Below are positions 13,602-26,200 of a DNA stretch of 64,000 nucleotides, piece after piece (position 1 is the stretch's first letter; each line of letters opens with the position of its first letter). The DNA is from Chrysoperla carnea. Taxonomy: Eukaryota; Arthropoda; Insecta; Neuroptera; Chrysopidae. Location: contig NC_058338.1 of assembly GCF_905475395.1 (NCBI RefSeq), positions 75,527,435 through 75,591,434 of the forward strand, read 5' to 3'. The translations under genes were made by a program, and so were the position numbers. Below the pieces are notes generated by a model. The model worked only from the letters and a program-made list of their open reading frames with translations. It ran no database searches and was not told where the DNA came from.

Positions 13602-15019
13602 ATTTTGGGTCATTCTTTTCAGCTGTGATGTCAGTTTTTCGCTAGTTATCACTTATGTGCTTAGTTCCGGGACCAGACCTCCACATTCTTGCAACCTCTT
13701 AGTGCTAGGTTAATTTTGACCACAAATTTGAAAAGTATGCCCCAAATTTAGTAAAATAACATACTTGGTTTATAAAAATTGGATAAAATTTCAATGTAAT
13801 AGAGCAAAATTAAATATTTTGAATTTTGATGACGTCATCAAGTTCAAAATTTTCTTTAATAACACAGGCAATTTTGATCCGATCTTATTGGAATTTTTTT
13901 TGAAACCCACTAATTTTGGGTCATTCTTTTCAGCTGTGATGTCAGTTTTTCGCTAGTTATCACTAATGTGCTTAATTCCGTGAACCAGGCCTCCACATTC
14001 TTGAAACCTAATAGAGCTAGGTTAATTTTGATAATAAATTTGAAAAATATGGCCCAAATTTAGTAGAATTACATACTTGGTTTATCAAAATTGGATAAAA
14101 TTTGGATGTGATAGAGCAAAATTAAATTTTTTGGATTTTGATGACGTCATCAAGTTCAAAAATTCGATTTTCTTAAATAACACAGACAATTTTGATCCGA
14201 TCTTATTGGAATTTTTTTTGAAACCAACTAATTTTGGGTCATTCTTTTCAGCTGTGATGTCAGTTTTTCGCTAGTTATCACTTATGTGCTTAATTCCGGG
14301 ACCAGGCCTCCACATTCTTGAAACCTAATAGAGCTAGGTTAATTTTGATCATAAATTTGAAAAATATGGCCCAAATTTAGTAGAATTACATACTTGGTTT
14401 GTCAAAATTGGATAAAATTTCGATGTAATAGAGCAAAATTAAATATTTTGAATTTTGATGACGTCATCAAGTTCAAAAATTCGATTTTCTTAAATAACAC
14501 AGGCAATTTTGATCTGATTTGATTGCAATTTTTTTTTAAACCCACTAATTTTGGGTCATTCTTTTCAGCTGTGATGTCAGTTTTTCGGTAGTTATCACTT
14601 ATGTGCTTAATTCCGGGACCAGGCATCCACATTCTTGAAACCTATTAGTGCTAGGATAATTTTGACCACAAATTTGAAAAGTTTGGCCCAAATTTAGTAT
14701 AATTACATACTTGGTTTGTCAAAATTGGATAAAATTTCGATGTAATAGAGCAAAATAAAATATTTTGAATTTTGATAACGTCATCAAGTTCAAAACTTCG
14801 ATTTTCTTAAATAACACAGGCAATTTTGATCCGATTTTATTGGAATTTTTTTTGAAACCCACTAATTTTGGGTCATTCTTTTCAGCTGTGATGTCAGTTT
14901 TTCGGTAGTTATCACTTATGTGCTTAATTCCGGGACCAGGCATCCACATTGTTGAAAAAAAATAGAGCTAGGTTAATTTTGATCATAAATTTGAAAAATA
15001 TGACCCAAATTTAGTAAAA
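13602..15019. repeat. Tandem array, about 315-bp unit, about 4.5 copies
   Basis: The marker tgatgacgtcatca occurs at 13827, 14139 and 14456 and, with one change, at 14773, giving spacings of 312, 317 and 317 bases. Each unit also has ttcagctgtgatgtcag and cacattcttgaaacc-like text. The first unit is incomplete on the left and the last on the right. The array has a satellite-like head-to-tail layout. Short open frames inside it repeat from unit to unit and show no sign of being genes. Confidence 0.93.
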
Positions 15020-16339
15020 CAGCAAAAAAAAAAAGAAAAAAACAAGTAGTTATTTTGATGAAAATTTGATATTGACACAATTAACGATTAATGTTTGTTT
15101 TTGTTCAAATATTTGATTCAAAACCAATTGGGCATTTCTCATTTCAAATGAAAAAATTTTATGTTTGGAACATGTCTTTTATGTGCCTTTTTTTCCTGTG
15201 ACTTTTTTTTTTTAATTTCTATTTTAGGAAAAATTTTGTTACAACAAGTTTGAACATTATCGAGTAGTTTTTATCAAATATTTGATTAGTAAACTAACTG
15301 ATTTTATATTCGATTTTGACCAAAAACATAGGGCTTATCGTTTTATATATCTTACCCCTAAAACACAAAATCCAAAAATTATTTTTTGCAAGATTATTAT
15401 TCGTTACTTATATAATTTTTTATAAAGTAAAGCACAAATGTTTACTTTAAAAAAATATTTATTTATTTTCAGAATTTCGACTTGATTGAAGTGTTTTATA
15501 ATAAATATGAATATTTTTCACGTCTTGGTATTTGTATTTTTCAACAGTTTTTTAAGTATAAAAATCACACGTACAATAACTGAAAAATTTAGATAACAAA
15601 AAGAATTATCTACCGTTGGAAAAAGAATACAGCAAACCTCATTCATTGTATTTCCATACACAACAAATATATTTCATTCCATTTGAACGTGAAAAGCTTT
15701 GTTAGAAAATTTTTTAATTATATATGAATTTATGTTGTTGAATATAAATCAAGATTTTAAATCAAGACAAAAACTTATATATAAAATAGACTAGGCAGTA
15801 TAGAAACTGGCATGGAGAAAAAACGCAATCATTAGATGCCAGACGAAGTTCAACTTTAAGCAATAGATTTGTACTGACTGCAAGAATTAAGAACTTCCCA
15901 AGAACCGCCCATTTTCTGAAAAAGAAAGAGAGCAACTCACATGAAAGAGAGCCTAGAATTAAGTTCATATTTTTCATCAACAAAATTTATGTTCGAATTT
16001 ATTTGGGAATACTAGCGCCCAAATCACCTAATCTTTATTTAAAAAAAAAAAAGCACACAAAAGCTTGTAACATTGTATGTTTGCAAAATTTATAGTATCA
16101 GAGAATAAATATGACAAAAGCAAATTGCCAAATCAATCATCAAGAAATAGTAGTAAGTACCTACTACCTACCTTGTAGTAGAAAATAAATGTAATCAGTT
16201 TGTAATGTAATACAATTCCGTCACAGATTTGTTAGCGTAGAATGTAGATGGACAGACAATGTAAATTTGTTTTATGTAAATATTTTACATTACGTGTACT
16301 ATTTACGTAAAGTAGTAAATTCTTACGACCAAAAAATAT

Positions 16340-16465
16340 CCATAATAATATTATCAATACAAAAGTTTCTCTGTTTGTCTTACTTGCACAGTTAACGGCT
16401 AAATCAATTTTGATGGCATTTGGTATAGCTATACGTTGAGCCTTGCAAAATAACAAAGGCATTTT
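16340..16465 (+). repeat. Interspersed repeat fragment
   Basis: The text aaaagtttctctgtttgtct, ggctaaatcaattttgatgg, catttggtatagctatacgt and gccttgcaaaataaca matches a repeat tail type recalled from insects. The - strand open frame over it is an artefact. Confidence 0.45.
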
Positions 16466-16998
16466 GGTTTTTCTAAAGTTCAAACTCCTTAGAAGTGAAG
16501 TGAAACGTTAGAAGTGAAACGTTATTTATAGAAAAATGATATAATTTACATGTAAAAACTTGAGATAAAGAGAACTTGCATTAATTTTTTTTGTCACAAA
16601 TCAATATATTAAAATAATTGAAAAAATAATTCATCTAAAGTATATTTAAATAACTTTTTAAAAAATTAACATTTCCATTTTTTATTAATTATTAATCAAA
16701 AATAGTTATATTTTGTATAAAAAAAAAAGGAAATTCACATTTTTCAGCTTATTTCTATGGTAAATTACGTTATAATATATTGAAAGCAAGTTTAGAAACA
16801 AACCAATTATTATTCTGTATGTTATTTTATCATATCTCCGTGCGGTGGCGCTGCTAAAAACGATGTGTTTACGTCATTGCGTTTGAATTTATAGTTGAGA
16901 AAATTCATTTTCAATTGTATAATTGCATGAAAACGTAATTTTTTTTAAATTTTTCTTATTACTTTTTAGTAAACTTTCGAAAAAAAAATTAAATTAAA

Positions 16999-17477
16999 CA
17001 AGTGAAAACAAACAAATGACTGAATTAATTGTTTAAATACCGTGTATAGATAGTGTTGATTACTCTATCACATTACAAATATACCTATACATGTCACACA
17101 TACATAACTGATAATCCCATACTAAAACATACTATAAAATTTGCATCTAATGTGTGCTTTCGTGAGTAAACAGTGTTGTTTACAAAAAAATGTTTCAAGC
17201 AAAAGTTGTTTATTTTTGTTTTAAGAAATTTTTTTTATATTTAAACTTTTGTTCTATCTCTAACGGTTTACAAGATGGGTCCTACGGATCCAAGACCCAT
17301 TTGAGTGCGCTGTACAAATTTCAGCTTGATATTTTTTTCGTTTTTGAGTTATCGTGTTCACTAGATGATTCTATGAACACCTATACCAAAATTTTTTCGT
17401 AGCATCAATATTTTTAAGCGTTTCCAACTTGGGAATAATCTTAATTTACTATTTATATTTCATATATACATGATATA
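16999..17477 (-). repeat. ISR-A copy with internal deletion
   Basis: Antisense copy. The whole gtccgtctgtctgtc run and its flanks are missing, and the ggaccc block is altered. Both ends are present. Confidence 0.85.
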
Positions 17478-18237
17478 AAAACATGCAAGTTCTTTATTAA
17501 ACTTAATTTTAGATTGAATGAAATGTATGTTTGCGATAATCACTCTCTTTAACTTTTTTAACTCGTAAATCGAATCGAAAAAGTTATAGTTTTGCAACAA
17601 GCCGCACTAAGCGCATTTGAATTCATGTTTTCTTAGAACTTTACACCCTTTGGAGCTGGTGTCAGATAATATTTAAAGCAAACTGGAAGTGCTGATTTGA
17701 ACTTTCGTGGAACCAAAAGGCTCCACGATAGCAAACAATCACCTGGAATCTTCTTTAAAATACAAGAGTATCAAAGACGTAAGTTAAGAGACGAGAAACG
17801 GTTAAGGAAGGCAAAGATACGGTTAGTTATATGAAGAACCATCAATTTTTATTTCTTAATGGAAATTTAAAAAAAAAGTTATGCCAGTGAAAAAGAAAAT
17901 TAACTTTAAATTAACTGCGTAATTGCGAGTTGGTTGAGTTGAGTTTGTCGACTATGGAGAAATTACTTCTATTCTGAAGTTTTTATCCCTTACGTTCACT
18001 ATTACAGATATTTTTTCTGGGTCTATTTTTCCGGGTTTTTTTTTTCTATAATCACAGTTACTAAATAGAAGTTTGTGTGAACTTAGCATTATTATTACAA
18101 ATATAGTCAAATATATTACCACAATAATTTCCAATGTTATATTTTCGATCTCTCCCTTGGGATTCACGTTGTTGTTACGATTTATTTAACTCAAATATTG
18201 TTACATATAACATTGTAATTAATATAAAAAAAAAAAA

Positions 18238-18256
18238 ACAACAACAACAACAACTT
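18238..18256. repeat. (CAA)n microsatellite
   Basis: About six CAA units follow an A-run. Confidence 0.85.
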
Positions 18257-18649
18257 CATATCAGTATTATATTATATAACAAAAATATTTATTTATAGAT
18301 TATATTTTATATTATTTATAGATTATAGATGTATAACAGAATATATATAGAAATTACTAACGAAAAACACATCGCTTTTTTAACGCACACTAGCAAACCA
18401 CGTAATAAAATTTTAGAAGTTAATTCTTACCTACATCTTATAGTACGATTAACTTGAAAATATGCACATGTATCAATGTCCGATTACAATACAATAATTT
18501 AATAACTATTTCCTAGTAACAAGACCAGGATCATCAGAATCGAGAAATATTAATAAATGCGAAAAGTCTTCAGGTCAAAAATCATTCATCTACTAAGAAT
18601 TGTATTTTATTAGCGAGACTAGAAAATAAGAAAATAAATTATAATTACA

Positions 18650-18735
18650 GAGAATTGAAAAAAAATACACTCGAAACAGGACTCGAACCTGGTATTCAGT
18701 ATCCACCATTTTAAAATTGCAATTTTCAGAATGAC
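18650..18735 (-). mobile_element. tRNA-derived SINE-like fragment
   Basis: On the - strand it reads accaggttcgagtcctgttt, then cgagtgta, a T-run and caattctct. It shares its B box and 3' end with the 27775-27892 insertion. The upstream part has no recognisable A box. Confidence 0.55.
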
Positions 18736-19822
18736 GGACTATTTATTATTATTAACTATTTTCTTGAATGCCAGTTAATTTTTTTTTTTGTATTTATTAT
18801 TTAATTACAAATATTCGTCTAACTTTTATTATCCTTTACAAACTAAATATACAATACTGTATTTCATTTTAAATATTTAATCAAATAAAATTTACATAAT
18901 TAACCGACATGAAAATCACGAAGCACGTAAAGTACTTCACTATCTATCTATACATAAGGTAGTAGGTACTCCACTTTTATCTCGCCAGCTGTGCGTTTCC
19001 TCGACAAACCATTTTTTGAATAGGGTATTCTACTATATTTGAAAAAGTACTTCAAAATGTTGATCTTGTTAATAAAAAGCCACCAAAAATTTATTTCGAA
19101 AAAATACACACGCTTTCTTGCCAAAAACTTAAAATTAAATTTTAAACCTTTTTTAAAGTATCAAAAAAGCGGGCATCCAATTTGGTGACGTAATTTCGCT
19201 ACCATTATACGAAATAACACAGATAAGTTTGACAGATATATTCATAGACAACTGATTATAATAAATATAAATATTTATTATCTATGGATATATTATACCC
19301 AGCTGTCTACACTGAACTAACTGATGGTCTATGGTTCATACCGATATGGCATCACATCAAGGCTTGCCTGCGTTTTAGGTCATACAGTTTAAGAATTACG
19401 ATTTTTAATTTTAATATTATAAAAGAAAAATATGCTTTTATGCCTCGAAATCAGAATATTTAAGTATATTTTTACATGAATTTTAACTTTTTTCAAATTT
19501 CATAATTTATTTTTCACCACCGAAAATACCCTATTAGATTTTAATAATTTTATCTTTTATTTTCAAGTCGATTCTACTTTGTATATTCTAAATTCTCGTA
19601 TTTCATTTCAAAAATCATTAATCTATATACGAACGACATGTAACGAAAATAAATCGTTAAGTAATCCTTGAACTCATTCATTCCTAATACGTATAAAATG
19701 TCAATAATATAAAAATTGAATTACACATTAGATATTAATAGCTTTCTATTCTATAAAGACGAAGAAGAAGTGAAAACTCGCATTTAATTTTAATCATGAT
19801 TTTCTTTTTTGTTCATTTCAAG

Positions 19823-20014
19823 GTTTATTGGACAGCGCCACCATCAGGTAGTGGATGTGTTACAATTAAAGCAACGGTTGTCGAGAACAAAGACTTATGG
19901 TATAAGGATGGTATATGGCTAAAAAAGGATTTATGTGAGGATTTAGAGGAATCACCTGATGTTCAACCACCAGTTGTCGATCGGTGTTGCGCTTGTGACG
20001 AAGCTAAATATGAA
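19823..20014 (+). CDS. Spondin exon a: C-terminal part of Reeler domain
   Basis: The exon encodes 64 residues, from VYWTAPPSGSGCVTIKATVV to CCACDEAKYE. It follows a pyrimidine-rich tract ending in AG and is followed by the donor gtatgt. The YWTAPP..GSGCV segment, the LCED run and the double Cys near the end are typical of the last third of a spondin Reeler domain. It starts and ends in phase 0. The reading frame continues upstream past the acceptor only into non-coding sequence. At least one earlier exon is therefore required for the signal peptide and the first two thirds of the domain, and I do not find it in 1-19822. Confidence 0.93.
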
Positions 20015-23000
20015 GTATGTATAACATTTATTTTACAATATGGTTCAAAATATAGTACCACATACAAATATGTGTTTCTTAAGAGGTTTAAGTTTAAATT
20101 AAAATAAAACAAATACAAATATGTTTGATATCAATGAAACTAACTTTATTGGAAAGATAATTTTATGACATTAATTTTTGTATTGGCATTAATGATTACG
20201 ATCATATAACTCAACAGATGCATTATTTAAAAAAAAAAAAATTTTCAAGCGTTTCTCTGGCGCAAGTTCATTCATTATGAATAAACGAAACTAAACACAA
20301 AGCAACTGTTTGCTATCGATCATTTGGTTATCAAACAGAAGAGTGTTGCTATCTCAAAGATGCGATCCTCTAACAAAATACGGTTATATGTATGACCAAG
20401 TGAAAATTGCAATTGATTATACGGTGTGTTCATTTCAAAAGTAGCCTTTGAAATTTCAAATGGCACCCGATACCTTCTGATGCCCTCATTTGAAAGGGCA
20501 TGCAATTGTCTCTTCAACCATGATAAAAAAAATTAAATCAACCGATTGATTTTTAAGATAGACTACACAGGAGATGGAAGATATAAATTCCACCTTCTGG
20601 GTAGGATGAGGTATCACAAGGACACAATTACCTTTCAAATGAGGTATCACAAGGTAAAGGGTGCCATTTGTAAAGTCAGGGTGTGCGGGTGAAACCTAAA
20701 ATTCACTTAATACCATAAATAAAAAAAACATAAATCGGGCTTTTCAGAATAAACTCCACAACCTACTTAAACCACTAACCTAAATTCGCCAACAAAGTGG
20801 AAAAAAATAACGAATTTACTAGACTACTAGAGGATATTATCTCCTGGTCTATTGTCTTTGATGTATTTTCAATATAATAGACATTTGTTTGTAATTGAAA
20901 CTTCGTTAGCTTTGATAATTCTCTACCTTAGTTCAGAACAAATGAGAGTTTATAGCATTATCATATGGAATTAATGCACTCACTACACAGGGTCCCCCGG
21001 ATTACTACAGAGTATAGTAATATAATTTGTATTTGACTAATTTTAATCGGTCAATCGTATTACCAGGTTTACTTTCTTCCACAGAATACTGATCTCGAGA
21101 CTCTAAAGGAAAAGCACAAATGTAGTTTTTTTTTTTTTGTAAATTATGAAAAATTCAGACTTTTCTCATTTGTATAAAAATGATAGTTTTAATTATCATG
21201 ATATCTATTCTTTGACAGATACGAATAATTTCATGGTATGCAGAACTGACAGAGTGAAGATTATGCATATGTCACAAGAAATGTCTTTTATAAAACTGTC
21301 GACATCGTAATTACATAGTTACGAGAAGTCTTAGAGAAATCGTGCATGTTTTTCGCGTTGTTTCTTCAACATTTTTGTCTCAATCAACTGATGATGAAGA
21401 TTTTTATACTAAATATTAAGAAGACGTTTTAGATCAATTGCCTCACCAATTTTTATCTGTCAAAACTTGCTTTCGAGATTATTTAAAGAATATGAAAACG
21501 ATTTATCTTCGTGTTGTAGTTTCACAGAATTAATAACTGCATTCCTGTCACAGTAGCAAGACAGAAAAAATCTTTCAAAATATAAATTGATCAAAAACTT
21601 TTTGAGCAGTACTAGGATGATTTGCAAAAAAATGTCTTTTTATACCATGCATATATGTAATTTGCAAGGTATACGAAGTTTAGTCCCAAGTTTATAACGC
21701 TTAAAAATATTGATGCTGTTCATAGAATCATCTAGTAAGTCCATTTCCGGTTGTCCGTCCGTCCGTCTGTGAACAAGATAACTCAAAAACGAAAAGGAAA
21801 TCAAGGTGAAATTTTTATAGCGTACTCAGGGAGTAAAAAGTGAGATCGAGTTTGTAAATGAGTAACATAGGTCAATTAGGTCTTGGGTCCGTAGGACCCA
21901 ATTTGTAAACCATTAAAGATAGAACAAAAAATTAAATGTAAAAAATGTCCCTTATCAAAAAATAAACAACTTTTGTTTGAAACATTTTTTCGTAAACATC
22001 ACTGTTTACCCGTGAGAGTGCACATGAGGCGTAAATTGTATAAAATGTATTTATTATATAGGAATATGAGTTATGTATGTGCCTATGTGTGACATGTATG
22101 AATATGTAATGTGATAGAGTAATCAACACTGTCTATGCAAGGTATTTCAACAATTAACTCAGTCAATTGTTTGTTTTCACTTGTTTTTTTTGCTTTTTGT
22201 AAAATTGATAGGGTGGGGGTGGTTCCAATAGAGGATTGGGAACCATTTTCGCGGTGAAACACTTCTAAATCACAATAGTTACACTACTGAGATGAGCCCT
22301 GTACCAGGTAAATGGAATCCAAAAGCTGAAGAAAGTTTTCGGATAGAAATTCGGTGTAGAATTGATAGTATTTTGTTAGTAGTTCCCTATGACATCTTGT
22401 ATAACACTGTACAATGTTAATAATAGTTCGAACTGTATAAATAAATCAAAGCAATAGATTAGAAGTGTATATGTAAAGACATGTTTCTGAGAAATGTTCA
22501 TTATATCTTATTAATTTATGTTCTATGAATATATAAACTGATGGATTACCTGTATAAAAGGCTATTATTTATTCTTCATCAAATATCAAAAGGCATATAC
22601 AATGCTGCACTACTGGATTAAACACTATGAGGTAACGTTCTTCAATTTCTCTGGTCAAACATTTATCTTTCAAACATTTCAAACATTATACTCTTGTTTT
22701 GTAATCAGCAAGGATTTCTGTCGTTTATCGCAAATATGAATAATAAAGGACTTACTTCAAAACCTAGATTTCTTATAATTTATACCGGGTATTTACATTC
22801 ATTTTAATTACTACTGCAAGTATTTCCATAAAAAACGTTCCTTATCAAAAAGTGGCCCATATAAAAGATGTTTACCTAGTTCAAAAGTGAAAATCTAAAA
22901 ATGATACTTATGAACTTTTGCACATCGTAGTGCGAAAGTTCGAGGAAATTTTGAGCATTGGTGATAGGGAACGTCGGCCAAGAATATGTCATTGGATTTT

Positions 23001-23184
23001 TTTGTGGGGGAGCGCTTAAGAGTCGAGTCTGTATTAATAAACCTGCAATGTAGGTGCACCTAAAAGCTAACATCCGTCAATTTATGTCGAAATAGCCCCA
23101 GAAACTTGCGAAAAGTCATAGAAAATTATCTCAAACTGCTATAAAAAGGTTTAATAGCGGTCATTTGGCTGACATCATTTTATA

Positions 23185-23247
<63 letters not shown>

Positions 23248-26200
23248 ATCAAGGTATACTAAGTTATATCGCTTAAAAATATTGATAATCATCTAATTAG
23301 CCCGTTTCCGATTGTCCGTCTGTCTGTCTGTCTGCCAACACGATAACTCAAAAACGAAAAGAGATATCAAGCTGAAACTTTTATAGCAAACTTAGGACGT
23401 AAAAAGTGAGGTCGAGTTCGTACATGAGCAACATAGGTTAATTGGGTCTTAAGTCCGTAGGATCTTGTAAACCGTTAGAGATAGAACAAACGTTAAATGT
23501 AAAAAATGTTCCTTATAGAAAAATAAACAACTTTTTCGTAAATGTCACTGTTTATCCGTGAGGGCGCAAAAGTACGTTTTAAATGGGAATATCAGTTATA
23601 TGTGTCATGTATCTGTGGGTGACTATCTAAGAGTGGCTGTCTTTTTACTTACATGACGTAAAAAAACAAACGATTGCGTAATCAACACTGTCTATACATG
23701 GTGTTTCAATAATTAACTCAGTCAATTGTTTGTCATTACTTGTTCTGTATTAATTGGAGTGGACTTAATTTTCGTTTTTTTTTTTTTTTTTAAATAAAAG
23801 TTTGGAAGCTCAAATTCCAAACAAAATTATGAAAAGTTATTTCCATCATCTACGAAAAGATATATTAAAAACAATTATTTAAGTAATTTTTTTTGTTTTC
23901 TAGAAAATTGATGGTGGGATAAGGGTCAAACTTACATGCACTGCTCGTTTTATATAGATTTTATTTCATCATCAACAATATAAAGATGTCTTTACATAAC
24001 CTAAAATAAACAATATTTCCAAAGTTACGACCAATAAAAACAAAAATACACTATTCATAAATCCCACATCAAATTTAATGAAAAAACACAAAATCCCTGT
24101 ACGTTATAAAAATGATCCACTATTTAATCATTAATTGTGTTATACATTAAACTTCACCATATTCACTTGCCTGCTCCGTACGTTACAAAAACCTCCTGTT
24201 TCTAATTCTATTCTTTTTGGCATTATCAAATCATGTGGATAAAATGAAAAGAAATATAAAAAAGAGAGTGTAGTAAAGATATATAATAATAAAAAAATAT
24301 TCTAACGAACACATTTTTAACAGGAAATATATGCCCATTGATTAGTTCCCAAAGGACACACTATAGCGGAAAATGAGTAACCAATGACCGTGTTAATACT
24401 CTGATGAAAATGTCTGAAAACCATTTCAATGCATGAAGGGTTTTCTATTAAGACTAATAGAAGTTTATTAAGCTTAAATTAAACAACACAACTTGTATGA
24501 CATAAATAATTTTTAACATGCTTTTATTATTCGCTTGACCTGTAGGTATGAATGTAATGGAATCTTAGAACGTAATTTTCTCAAACTTCTAGACGTCCGA
24601 ATAATAACTTCATAACTTTATTCTAGTATCCTGATCATGATCACCATTTAATTTTATTACTTTAAATATTAATATAATTTCAACCGATAGATGGTGTAAT
24701 GGCTAGAGTCCCCACTCCTTATGCAAAAGGCCGTCAGGTCAAAACCCATCCACGTTATTCGAATTTTATTTTATTCTACTTTGTTACCCAAGGAGTACAC
24801 AATTTTTAGCGAAACTTAGCGAGATTAAATACAAGAAAATAAATTACAGTTTAGGTAAAGCAAGTGGAAACAAACAATTGACTTAGTTAATTATTTAAAT
24901 ACCATGTATAGACAGTGTTGTATTATGCCATCGTTTAGTTTTTTTACGTCACGTATATAAGTAAACAACAATAGTCACTCTTAGTTAGTTACAGTCGTCT
25001 ATATGTAACACGACTGTGGTGTCAGACACACATAACTGATATTCTTATAAATACATACTATATAATGTTATAAACTTATTTGCGCCCTCACGGGTAAACA
25101 GTGATGTTTTCGAATATGTGTTTCAAACAAAAGTTGTTTATTTTTATTTTTTAATATATCTCCAATATTGTTGTGTTTAGGTGAAGGCAACATTCCGATT
25201 GAAAGTACAGAGGAAAATTAGGCTACAGGACGTTAATGTTAACGGTTTTTCGTTTTTAAGAGCCTGAGCCCTACCAATAATTTTTTTTCAAATTTTGGCC
25301 GCTCTTTTAGCCTTTACTCGCACTGTGGACGTGGCAAAAGATGCTACGGTAGCTCTCTGTTCGTTATAACAAAACTTTTGAACAGCAATACCTATTATAT
25401 ACAAGCCACAATATAGCTATACTGAACTACACAAGTAAGCAGGAGAATGTGGATATAATACTCTTCTGGAGGACAGGCAAGACACCACAAAGTATCACCT
25501 GAAAATATCACCTCCACATTCTTGTTCCTCGTCCAACTTCGTGAACTTCGTAAGAGTGTGGAAGAGACAAACTTCTGTCACTCTTAATGAAAACTGCTTA
25601 ACATATATCTATCTGTATATATCTATTGGAATGTAATATACTTGATAACTTTATTTTATTTATACCTTTCACTATAGCAGAGGTTTATAGAATCAACATT
25701 ATTATTTCAATCCTATTTTGTTCAAGAATAAAGTCTCTTCGTTATGGTGATTCACCATCTAAACTAATCCACAATATTGGAAATGACCATGTTAATACTT
25801 CATAGAAACTTCATCAGGAAATACCGTCATAATAAATAGGAAACCTCACGTTCATCGAAAATATATAAAGTTCTGACTATTTTTACACACTGGTGGGAAA
25901 ATCTCGAAGTAACTGGATATATATTAAATTCCAGCCGAATAATCACGCTCATTAAATTTTGTGTTTTACTTATCTTCGTTAGAAATAAATGAACGTTCTG
26001 TAAACATGATTAAAATCGTCCTGTCGTAATTCGCGCTATCAAATCAGAAATTATAACGAGAACTCATCCTGAATTTTACTAATTTTTTAGTTGGACGCAG
26101 AGGGAAATAGACCGTGGGATATCACGAGTTTGATTAAATGATAAATACATTCGTGAAACTTCGGGAGCGGCTTACTTTTGACGAGTCTACCAAACATTCC

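Larger units (their letters stand above)
15020..19822. other. No gene seen apart from repeats listed
   Basis: This is the region before the first recognised spondin exon. Apart from the repeats at 16340, 16999 and 18650 it is unique AT-rich DNA. A stretch at about 17692-17830 is open for some 45 codons and ends with a good donor-like gacgtaagt, but all three frames have stops before any acceptor, so I do not call an exon. No Reeler N-terminal exon was found. Confidence 0.45.

Noticed and set aside
13765..14949. Similar 63-76 codon open frames on both strands
   Set aside because: They recur with the 315-bp tandem unit and are by-products of the repeat.
13602..15019. CRISPR-like regular repeats
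   Set aside because: Units are about 315 bases head-to-tail with no short repeat and spacer pattern, and the DNA is animal.
17635..17830. Possible Reeler exon with a gtaagt donor
   Set aside because: All three frames have stops after any usable acceptor, and the open part does not resemble a Reeler domain.
24686..24755. Functional tRNA gene
   Set aside because: A box is good but the B box is decayed and the stems do not pair, so only a SINE or pseudogene is called.
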